From contig JAUCEF010000018.1 in NCBI GenBank assembly GCA_033558025.1, positions 1,178,001-1,242,000 of the forward strand: a DNA stretch of 64,000 nucleotides. The letters are read 5' to 3'. A model generated the notes under the pieces. It was not told the origin of the DNA. It saw only the letters and a list, made by a program, of their open reading frames with translations, and searched no databases. Positions 55,074 to 64,000 of this stretch are shown piece after piece; positions within the stretch are counted from its first letter, which is position 1; each line of letters starts with the position of its first letter. This stretch comes from Phytophthora sp. 'mugwort'. Taxonomy: Eukaryota > Oomycota > Peronosporomycetes > Peronosporales > Peronosporaceae. A program made the position numbers and the translations under genes.

Positions 55074-55420
55074 TGATGAAAGGTATGGATCTTGGACACG
55101 AAGCTTGTACGAAGCGGAGGGAGGGACGTCGCAGACGGCGGGACCGGAGCGAAGGCACTTGAGGGGTAGAATGAAGATTCGAAAGTGATTGAATTGTTGG
55201 AGCTTATACCCTACTGTTATAGACACGCGACTCTGCGTCCTATCACCTAGTGCATCTAATCAACCATCACTCACCGGTGTTCGTCCAATCATCCTACTCG
55301 TCTAATCATCGGTGGCGTAAACAACTTACCGTAATCACCATAATCAACGTGGGTTCGGATTGGACCGGTTCGGGTTAACCGGTTCACGGCTAATAACTGA
55401 TACCAAACCGGTAACCGTCA
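55074..55420 (-). repeat. 5' LTR of B4 (B' type)
   Basis: 347 bp, TGACGGTTACC...TTTCATCA in minus-strand sense, the same type as at 58252, 58815 and 63212. Confidence 0.88.
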
Positions 55421-55423
55421 ATA

Positions 55424-58011
55424 GACCAACTGTGTGTCGTGGTTGCCAGCAAGGTAAAATGGTCCAAAAACCATTCCCAAGCAACCGTGACAAGCGTCGC
55501 TACGACACATTTGAGCTGCTCCACTTTGACATCTGCGGACCCATGGAGGAAAACTCGCTTGGCGGCAGCAAGTACCTGCTACTGATCGTGGACGAAGCCA
55601 GCGGATGCATGAAGGGTTTCTGTCTGCGCGCCAAGTCGGAGAGCGAAGACTGCATCAAGACGTACATCATGAAGGTGCAGAAGCAGTTCGGAAAGAAGGT
55701 CAAGTTTGTGCGGCACGACGGAGCTCGTGAGTTTGCGACCAACTCGCTCAACGACTTCTACGAAGACGAAGGCATCGAGCAGCAAACCACGGTTCCGTAC
55801 GCGCACCAGACCAACGGCACGGCAGAGCGAGCTATCCGAACTATCGTCACGATCGGCCGCAGCATGCTGCATCACGCCAAGCTGGACAAGTGTTTCTTGG
55901 CTGAGGCGGCGATGACGGCCATCTATGTGAAGAACCGCCTGCCGTCACCCAAGATCGAGCACAAGACTCCGTTCGAGATCGTTTACAACTCCAAGCCGAG
56001 TGTGAAGCACATGCGTGTTTTCGGCTGTCGGACGTCCATCCTAAGTCCGAAGGAGAAGCGACTCAAGTGGGATCCCAAGGCTCGCGCCGGATTGTTTCTG
56101 GGTTACGAAGAAGTGTCCAAGGCGTATCGACTTTATGACATCGAGGCGGGCAGGTGGTCATCAGTCGCGATGTCAACTTCGATGAATCAACCTTTGGATT
56201 TTCACCGTCGATTTCTGATGAAGATGTCGACGACCTGGACTTCGACTCGCTCGACATCGACGATGATGGTCCGCGCCAGACGGAGTACAAACAGGCAGGG
56301 AAGCGCAAGAGCCGCCCGAGTGACAAAGATGAAGCTGCCAGAAAACCGCGCGCTGTGCGTCATCGACCTGGACTGGAAGAAGCAAGTGCACCGAACGACT
56401 CTCCTTCACACCGAACAGACGCAGATGAAGAAGAAAAGTCTGGAGACCAAGATGAAGAATCGACTCCACCAGTTTTTTGGCGTGCAAGTGCCAATGCCGT
56501 CGAAGCAGGCGATCTATCGGAGCCGACGACATTCCAAGACGCGGTCAACGGCCCCGACCAAGTGCACTGGCGCAAGGCGATTCGTGCTGAGCTCGAATCG
56601 ATGCGACTTCGTGGTGTGTTTCGTGCTGCCAAGTTGCCTAACGGACAACGCGCCATCGGCACCAAGTGGGTGTTCAAGATCAAGCGCAAAGCGGACGGAT
56701 CGATCGAGAAGTACAAGGCGCGCCTCGTGGCCAAGGGGTTCAAGCAGAAGTACGGCATCGACTACACCGAGACGTTCTCGCCCGTGGTCAAGTACGTGAC
56801 GCTGCGCATGATCATCGCGATTACCAAGTATTTTGACTGGCCCCTCGACCAACTCGACGTGGTGACAGCTTTCCTGTACGGGATAATGAAAGAACTGGTG
56901 TTCTGCGCGGTCCCCGAAGGTGTTGATCTCGACGGTGACTTCGACTGCCTGGAATTGGTGAAGGCGATCTACGGTCTCAAGCAAGCTTCGCGCGTATGGA
57001 ACGAGACCTTCGACGAGTTCGTGTGTTCTATCGGTTTTCAAATTTCAGCCTTCGACCCGTGCCTCTACATCAAGGTTGTCGATGGCCACTGTGTGCTCGT
57101 GCTGGCCTACGTTGACGATGTGTTGGTCACCGGAAGTTCACCCGAGCTGATCTCACGCACGAAGAACGACCTCAAGACACGCTTCGAAATGACTGACAGT
57201 GGCAAGTGTGTGTTCGTCCTTGGAATCGAGCTGGTGGATGGCCCGGACGGCAGCGTGACGATGTGCCAGCGGCGTTATGTGGATGATATCCTGAAGCGTT
57301 TCGGTATGGACGAGTGCAAGGCTGTGGTGAGTCCGGTAGACATGAGCACTCGACTGGTTCCAAGTGACGCAGCGACCAAGGTGAACGCTCCGTTTCGCGA
57401 AGCTGTGGGTGCCCTCATGCACTTGATGACTGCTACTCGACCGGATATCGCGTACGCAGTAGGCTATGTATCGCGCTTCATGGAGAACCCCCAAGAGGAA
57501 CACTGGGTTGCGGTCAAGCGCATTTTTCGCTATCTACAAGGCACCAAGACGCATGGCTGGCGACCTCGCGGACCGCAAGTCGACTTCCGGCTACACGTTC
57601 ATGCTGATGGGTGCGCCAGTGAGCTGGGGAAACAAGAAACAGTCAAGTGTTTCGTTGTCTACGAGCGAGGCGGAATACATCGCGCTCAGTCTGGCGATCC
57701 AAGAAGGCAAGTGGATTCATCGCCTGCTATGCGAGATTTTGGCGGCTGCCAACGAGACTGGACCCGAGCTCAAGATCCGCGAAGACAACCAGTCGTGCAT
57801 CAAGATGACGAAGAACCCAGTGAACCATGGTCGCGCCAAGCACATCGACATCAAGTACCATCACATCCGTGATGAGGTCAAGCGCGGCGAAGTCAAGCTC
57901 GAGTACTGCGAGACTTCTATCATGCTGGCGGACATCATGACCAAGGCACTGCCAGGACCGCGCCACACGGATCTGACGGCGTCCCTCGGAATCCACGCGT
58001 GTTCGCATTGA
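55424..58011 (+). pseudogene. Copia B5 pol fragment (integrase to RNase H)
   Basis: Integrase core with VRHDGAREF and [10 protein letters not shown] is open to IEAG near 56150, where the one-base loss also seen in B4 and B7 occurs. The next frame (from 56154) covers linker and RT ([10 protein letters not shown]). In RNase H a 59-bp deletion after LQGTKTHG (about 57556), bounded by TGG, removes the first catalytic Asp (DADWAGD) and shifts the frame. The end ([12 protein letters not shown] to [10 protein letters not shown]) is readable in the third frame. No Gag or protease is present. Confidence 0.9.
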
Positions 58012-58021
58012 GGGGGCGTAT

Positions 58022-58250
58022 TGAGGGTTGCCAGGTTTTGGTACTGTGTACCAGTAACCGGTGGACCCGAACCGGTCCAACACGATCCCGCGATGTTTAC
58101 GGTACGTTGTTTACGCAACCGATGATTAGACGAGTAGGATGATTGGACGAGTGCGGAGTGTTGGTGATTGGATGCACCAAATGATTGGATGCAGGGCTGC
58201 ATATCTATGTGGTAGACTAGGTAGTGTAAGCTCCGATAAATCAATCACTA
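58022..58250 (+). repeat. 3' LTR of B5, cut by B6
   Basis: The first 229 bp of a B LTR, ending at AATCAATCAC(TA). Confidence 0.85.
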
Positions 58251-58251
58251 T

Positions 58252-58598
58252 TGACGGTTACCGGTTTGGTATCAGTTATTAGCCGTGAACCGGTTAACCC
58301 GAACCGGTCCAATCCGAACCCACGTTGATTATGGTGATTACGGTAAGTTGTTTACGCCACCAATGATTAGACGAGTAGGATGATTGGACGAACACCGGTG
58401 AGTGATGGTTGATTAGATGCACTAGGTGATAGGACGCAGAGTCGCGTTTCTATAACAGTAGGGTGTAAGCTCCAATAATTCAATCACTTTCGAATCTTCA
58501 TTCTACCCCTCAAGTGCCTTCGCTCCGGTCCCGCCGTCTGCGACGTCCCTCCCTCCGCTTCGTACAAGCTTCGTGTCCAAGATCCATACCTTTCATCA
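58252..58598 (+). repeat. 5' LTR of B6 (B' type)
   Basis: 347 bp, inverted relative to the B' LTRs at 58815 and 63212. Confidence 0.88.
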
Positions 58599-58602
58599 GG
58601 TT

Positions 58603-58814
58603 ATGAGCCCAAGCACCATGTCCTCTGCCCAAGACGCCTCGACCAAGGTCTCCATTGACAAGTTCAACGGGGACAACTACGCGACGTGGAACCGCTACAT
58701 GCGTGGCGTGTTCCTGACCAAGTCGACGTGGCATGCATGTCGTGAACCGTGAGACGAAGCCAAGCTACACGGACTCGCGGGCCAAGGACGACTACGTCAA
58801 GTTGAGCAACATCG
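58603..58814 (+). pseudogene. Copia B6 Gag start
   Basis: [20 protein letters not shown] and on to FLTKSTWH, then a small duplication (GCATGCATG, about 58733) shifts the frame. The next piece (about 58740-58814) reads [18 protein letters not shown] in the Gag frame and is cut by the B7 LTR. This is the shell-forming N-terminal part of Gag only. Confidence 0.85.
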
Positions 58815-59161
58815 TGATGAAAGGTATGGATCTTGGACACGAAGCTTGTACGAAGCGGAGGGAGGGACGTCGCAGACGGCGGGACCGGAGCGAAGGCACT
58901 TGAGGGGTAGAATGAAGATTCGAAAGTGATTGAATTGTTGGAGCTTACACCCTACTGTTATAGACACGCGACCCTGCGTCCTATCACCTAGTGCATCTAA
59001 TCAACCATCACTCACCGGTGTTCGTCCAATCATCCTACTCGTCTAATCATCGGTGGCGTAAACAACTTACCGTAATCACCATAATCAACGTGGGTTCGGA
59101 TTGGACCGGTTCGGGTTAACCGGTTCACGGCTAATAACTGATACCAAACCGGTAACCGTCA
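58815..59161 (-). repeat. 3' LTR of B7
   Basis: 347 bp, essentially identical to 63212-63558. Confidence 0.9.
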
Positions 59162-59171
59162 ATACGCCCCC

Positions 59172-62100
59172 TCAATGCGAAGTCCCACGAATGCCGAGAG
59201 CCGCCGTCAGATCCGTATGGCGTGGTCCCGCGAGAGCCTTCGTCATGATGTCCGCTAGTATCACAGAAGTCTCGCAGTACTCGAGCTTGACTTCACCGCG
59301 CTTGACCTCATCACGGATGTGATGGTACTTGATGTCGATGTGCTTGGCGCGACCGTGGTTTACTGGGTTCTTCGTCATCTTGATGCACGACTGGTTGTCT
59401 TCGCGGATCATGAGCTCGGGTCCAGTCTCATTAGCGGCCGCCAGAATCTCGCGCAGCAGGCGATGAATCCACTTGCCCTCTTGGATCGCCAGACTGAGTG
59501 CGATGTACTCCGCCTCACTCGTAGACAGCGAAACACTTGACTGCTTCTTGCTTCCCCAGCTCACTGGTGCACCCATTAGCATGAATGTGTAGCCGGAAGT
59601 CGACTTGCGGTCCGCGAGGTCGCCAGCCCAGTCCGCGTCCGAGTACCCGCGAAAGTCGATGTTGTCACCCGGCTTGAAGCAGATCCCATGTGTCTTGGTG
59701 CCTTGCAGGTAGCGAAAGATACGCTTGACCGCAACCCAGTGTTCTTCTTGAGGGTTCTCCATGAAGCGCGACGCATAGCCAACGGCGTACGCGATGTCCG
59801 GGCGCGTGGCAGTCATCAAGTGCATTAGAGCACCAACAGCTTCGCGAAACGGAGCGTTCACCTTGGTCGCTGCGTCACTTGAAATCAGTCGAGTGCTTAT
59901 GTCGACGGGACTCACCACGGCCTTGCACTCGTCCATACCAAAACGCTTGATAATGTCATCCACATAGCGGCGCTGACACATCGTCACGCTGCCGTCCGGG
60001 CCGTCCACCAGCTCGATTCCAAGGACGAACACACACTTGCCACTGTCAGTCATTTCGAAGCGTGTCTTGAGGTCGTTCTTCGTGCGTGAGATCAGTTCGG
60101 GTGAACTTCCGGTGACCAACACATCGTCCACGTAGACCAGCACGAGCACACAGTGGCCATCGACAACCTTGATGTAGAGGCACGGGTCGAAGGCTGAAAC
60201 TTGAAAACCGATAGAACACACGAATTCGTCGAAGGTCTCGTTCCACACGCGCGAAGCTTGCTTGAGACCGTAGATCGCCTTCACCAATTCCAGGCAGTCG
60301 AAGTCACCGTCGAGATCAACACCTTCGGGGACCGCGCAGAACACCAGTTCTTTCATTATCCCGTACAGGAAAGCTGTCACCACGTCGAGTTGGTCGAGGG
60401 GCCAGTCAAAATACTTGGTAATCGCGATGATCATGCGCAGCGTCACGTACTTGACCTCGGGCGAGAACGTCTCCGTGTAGTCGATTCGTACTTCTGCTTG
60501 AAACCCTTGGCCACCAGGCGCGCCTTGTACTTCTCGATCGATCCGTCGGCTTTGCGCTTGATCTTGAACACCCACTTGGTGCCGATGGCGCGTTGTCCGC
60601 TGGGCAACTTGGCAGCACGAAACACACCACGAAGTCGCATCGACTTGAGTTCCGCACGAACAGCCTTACGCCAATGCACTTGATCAGGTACGTTCACCGC
60701 GTCTTGGAATGTCGTCGGCTCCGATAGATCGCCTGCTTCGACGGCATTGGCACTTGCACGCCAAAAAACTGGTGGAGTCGATTCTTCATCTTGGTCTCCA
60801 GACTTTTCTTCTTCGTCTGCGTCTGTTCGGTGTGAAGGAGAGTCGTTCGGTGCACTTGCTTCTTCCAGTCCAGGTCGATGACGCACAGCGCGCGGTTTTC
60901 TGGCAGCTTCATCTTTGTCACTCGGGCGGCTCTTGCGCTTCCCTGCCTGTTTGTACTCCGTCTGGCGCGGACCATCATCGTCGATGTCGAGCGAGTCGAA
61001 GTCCAGGTCGTCGACATCTTCATCAGAAATCGACGGTGAAAATCCAAAGGTTGATTCATCGAAGTTGACATCGCGACTGATGACCACCTGCCCGCCTCGA
61101 TGTCATAAAGTCGATACGCCTTGGACACTTCTTCGTAACCCAGAAACAATCCAGCGCGAGCCTTGGGATCCCACTTGAGCCGCTTCTCCTTCGGAGTCAG
61201 AATGTACGTCCGACAGCCGAACACACGCATGTGCTTCACACTCGGCTTGGAGTTGTAAACGATCTCGAACGGAGTCTTGTGCTCGATCTTGGGTGACGGC
61301 AGACGATTCTTCACGTAGATGGCAGTCATGGCCGCCTCAGCCCAGAAACACTTGTCCAGCTTAGCGTGATGCAGCATGCTGCGGCCGATCGTGACGATAG
61401 TTCGGATAGCTCGCTCTGCCGTGCCGTTGGTCTGGTGCGCGTACGGAACCGTGGTTTGCTGCTCGATGCCTTCGTCTTCGTAGAAGTCGTTGAGCGAGTT
61501 GGTCGCAAACTCACGAGCTCCGTCGTGCCGCACAAACTTGACCTTCTTGCCGAACTGCTTCTGCACCTTCATGATGTACGTCTTGATGCAGTCTTCGCTC
61601 TCCGACTTGGCACGCAGGCAGAAACCCTTCATGCATCCACTGGCTTCGTCCATGATCAGTAGCAGGTACTTGCTGCCGCCAAGCGAGTTTTCCTCCATGG
61701 GTCCGCAGATGTCGAAGTGGAGCAGCTCAAATGTGTCGTAGCGACGCTTGTCACGGTTGCTTGGGAATGGTTTTTGGACCATTTTACCTTGCTGGCAACC
61801 ACGACACAGACTTGGTCCGCTCGACTTGAAAGGTGCCTTCGCGTCCTTGATCATGTGGTTGTCGACCATCTTGCGAAGCACCTCAACCGGAGCGTGACCC
61901 ATGCGCGCGTGCAGGTCGACAGTCTTGCCACTCGTCGCCGCATTCGCCGATCGCTGAGGCGTCTGAAGCCAGTAGAGTCCATCCATGAGGTTTGCCGTCG
62001 CCACCACTTGCTTGGAGCCTTTGTGCGCAATCTGCATCTTGGTGCCGTCGAACACCACTTGAAACTTGTCACTTTTGTTGATCTGCGGTACCGAAAGCAG

Positions 62101-63207
62101 ATTCTTGCTCATGCTTGGCACGTACAGCGCGTTCTTGATCTCGATCTCGCGCTCGTCGCCATTGGGCAGAACCACTTGTTCCACGATGGTCCCCACACCC
62201 ATGATGGCCGCCTTGTTGCCGTCGGCCACCGAAAGTTCGCCTTCGTTCCGCTCAATCAAATGGACGAACTTGGTCTTGTCGTTGCAGATGTGGTGCGTTG
62301 CGCCGCTGTCGACCGCCCACATCCCGGACACATTCTTGCCCGTCGAAACCCCACATTCCAGTGAAACCGCGAACGCTACTCGATCGTAGTCGTAGTCGTA
62401 GCCGTTGCTGTCGTTTCTCCACTGGATGTTGTTGGCCCCGCGTCCACGGCCGTTGCCGCCGCGTCTCGGCCCTCGGTTCTCGTCCTTCTGCTTGGTCCAG
62501 CACTTGTCAATCGTGTGCCCCACTTTTCCGCAGTACGTACACTGGCGAGACTCTCGGTCGGTATTGAACGCCTTGGCCGCGTTCTCCGTCTTCACCGTCG
62601 CCGTCTTCTCGCCTTGTCTCTTGATGTGCTCATTCGTGAGCACCTTCACGACGTCTTGCGACCGCAGTTCAGCGCTGCTCATCTCCAAGTTCAGCACGAC
62701 GTTCTCGTAGCTCTTGGGGAGGCTGCGCAACAAGCAGATCGCCACGTCCTCGTCCTCCATCTTGGCACCGATGCTGCTGAGCTTGGCGCTGATGTTGAGG
62801 ACCTCGTTGCAATGATGCAACACATTGCCGCCTTCCGACATCTCCATGCTGAAGAGTTGGCGCTTCAGGTAGATGCGTCCAGCCTTCTGCGAACCACCGT
62901 ACAGCGTCTTCAGGCGCGACCAGGCAACCCACGCTTCCTCGCAGTCGTCGACCACATGGTGGTAGTCCGCGTCCATGTGGAGCAGCATCAGTCCGAAAGC
63001 GATGTTGCTCAACTTGACGTAGTCGTCCTTGGCCCGCGAGTCCGTGTAGCTTAGCGTCGTCTCCCGATTCACGACATGTCACGTCGACTTGGTCAGGAAC
63101 ACGCCACGCATGTAGCGGTTCCACGTCGCGTAGTTGTCCCCGTTGAACTTGTCAATGGAGACCTTGGTCGAGGCGTCTTGGGCAGAGGACATGGTGCTTG
63201 GGCTCAT
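59172..63207 (-). pseudogene. Copia B7 Gag-Pol, one stop and two frameshifts
   Basis: Gag starts [13 protein letters not shown] at 63207 and meets a TGA at about 63077, where other copies have TGG (KSTWH). From 63072 the frame is open for 792 codons through zinc knuckle, protease [12 protein letters not shown] and integrase, with the IEAG one-base loss near 61092. The next frame (from 61087) runs to KQKYE near 60484, where another indel falls just before [10 protein letters not shown]. The last frame (to 59172) holds RT with [10 protein letters not shown] and RNase H with DADWAGD and [10 protein letters not shown], ending LGIRGTSH. Confidence 0.92.
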
Positions 63208-63211
63208 AACC

Positions 63212-63558
63212 TGATGAAAGGTATGGATCTTGGACACGAAGCTTGTACGAAGCGGAGGGAGGGACGTCGCAGACGGCGGGACCGGAGCGAAGGCACTTGA
63301 GGGGTAGAATGAAGATTCGAAAGTGATTGAATTGTTGGAGCTTACACCCTACTGTTATAGACACGCGACCCTGCGTCCTATCACCTAGTGCATCTAATCA
63401 ACCATCACTCACCGGTGTTCGTCCAATCATCCTACTCGTCTAATCATCGGTGGCGTAAACAACTTACCGTAATCACCATAATCAACGTGGGTTCGGATTG
63501 GACCGGTTCGGGTTAACCAGTTCACGGCTAATAACTGATACCAAACCGGTAACCGTCA
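63212..63558 (-). repeat. Shared LTR of B7 and B8
   Basis: 347 bp; 5' LTR of B7 and 3' LTR of B8. Confidence 0.9.
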
Positions 63559-63568
63559 ATACGCCCCC

Positions 63569-64000
63569 TCAATGCGAAGTCCCACGAATGCCGAGAGCCG
63601 CCGTCAGATCCGTATGGCGTGGTCCCGCGAGAGCCTTCGTCATGATGTCCGCTAGCATCACAGAAGTCTCGCAGTACTCGAGCTTGACTTCACCGCGCTT
63701 CACTTCATCGCGGATGTGGTGGTACTTGATGTCGATGTGCTTGGCGCGACCGTGGTTTACTGGGTTCTTCGTCATCTTGATGCACGACTGGTTGTCTTCG
63801 CGGATCATGAGCTCGGGTCCAGTCTCATTAGCGGCCGCCAGAATCTCGCGCAGCAGGCGATGAATCCACTTGCCCTCTTGGATCGCCAGACTGAGTGCGA
63901 TGTACTCCGCCTCACTCGTAGACAGCGAAACACTTGACTGTTTCTTGCTTCCCCAGCTCACTGGTGCACCCATTAGCATGAATGTGTAGCCGGAAGTCGA
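63569..64000 (-). CDS. Copia B8 RNase H end (continues past window)
   Basis: The minus-strand frame is open from the window edge to the stop at 63569, 144 codons. It includes the second RNase H acidic motif ([19 protein letters not shown]), [23 protein letters not shown] and the C-terminus AALGIRGTSH. It is almost identical to the end of B7, with a few silent changes near 63700-63715. Whether the whole element is intact cannot be seen. Confidence 0.88.
   Translation of the reverse strand, partial: STSGYTFMLMGAPVSWGSKKQSSVSLSTSEAEYIALSLAIQEGKWIHRLLREILAAANETGPELMIREDNQSCIKMTKNPVNHGRAKHIDIKYHHIRDEVKRGEVKLEYCETSVMLADIMTKALAGPRHTDLTAALGIRGTSH

Larger units (their letters stand above)
50683..55420 (-). 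mobile_element. Copia retrotransposon B4 with unlike LTRs
   Basis: Minus-strand element with a B-type 3' LTR (50683-51022) and a B'-type 5' LTR (55074-55420). The flanks (ACATC and ATAGA) do not form a target duplication. This points to recombination between a B and a B' element. Confidence 0.9.
55421..58250 (+). mobile_element. Copia retrotransposon B5, 5'-truncated
   Basis: Starts inside the integrase finger ([12 protein letters not shown], about 55424), directly next to the B4 LTR. It ends in a B LTR (58022-58250) that is cut by B6. Confidence 0.88.
58252..58814 (+). mobile_element. Copia retrotransposon B6, only 5' LTR and start of gag
   Basis: B' LTR 58252-58598, primer-binding site and 211 bp of gag on the plus strand, interrupted at 58814 by the B7 array. 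Confidence 0.88.
58815..63558 (-). mobile_element. Copia retrotransposon B7, full length, first unit of a tandem array
   Basis: B' LTRs at 58815-59161 and 63212-63558, 4397 bp apart. The right LTR is shared with B8. It lies in the gag gene of B6. Confidence 0.92.

Noticed and set aside
1..64000. CRISPR arrays, tRNA or rRNA genes
   Set aside because: No regularly spaced short repeats, cloverleaf pattern or rRNA core sequence noticed. The tRNA-Met-like 12-mers next to LTRs are primer-binding sites, not genes.

Overview
The window looks like an oomycete genome, most likely Phytophthora or a close relative. Three things point there. Two secreted GH12 glycoside hydrolases of the XEG1 type sit head to head. 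Both carry, just upstream of the ATG, the oomycete core-promoter arrangement (an initiator followed by a CAATTTT/CATTTTGC-type flanking element). Most of the remaining sequence is Ty1/Copia retrotransposons of the kind that fill oomycete genomes. No bacterial operons, rRNA, tRNA or CRISPR arrays were seen.

Layout. (1) 1-5.24 kb is the only ordinary host segment: a GH12 gene on the minus strand cut by the window start, a 2.2-kb intergenic region, a complete 241-residue GH12 gene whose putative catalytic acids fall at E136 and E222 as I remember for P. sojae XEG1, and a three-exon coiled-coil protein gene. (2) About 5.4-21.75 kb is AT-rich and holds the broken genes of an integrated Polinton-like or virophage-like DNA virus: a primase/SF3 helicase, an A32/FtsK-type packaging ATPase, a penton/minor-capsid-like protein, a tyrosine recombinase, a repeat-containing fiber with a C-terminal S74 chaperone domain, and small conserved proteins. 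Several have a TATA-like box directly before the ATG. I found no major capsid gene. This virus was later hit by a Copia element (family D), a hAT transposon with a perfect 8-bp target duplication, and two solo-LTR-like insertions. For D, the hAT and the 427-bp insertion the viral reading frame resumes cleanly on the other side. (3) 21.75-64 kb is a nest of Copia elements from three lineages (A, B with LTR subtypes B and B', and C), inserted into and recombined with each other.

In the Copia nest, A3-A4 and B7-B8 are head-to-tail arrays sharing one LTR. A2 and B4 carry unlike LTRs at their two ends and look recombinant. B2 and B3 form an inverted pair of about 9.6 kb. C1 contains a solo LTR of its own family with a 5-bp target duplication. 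Every copy seen in full is broken by at least one frameshift or stop. In all four lineages the sequence just after the 5' LTR, (G/C)GTTATGAGCCC, is complementary to the anticodon arm of initiator tRNA-Met and also contains the Gag start codon, so every Gag begins M-S-P.

Functionally, the only genes likely to be working are the two GH12 genes and the coiled-coil gene. The viral block is a fossil and the retrotransposons are degraded but mostly young. All family calls rest on reading the sequence and on remembered family features; no database search was run.
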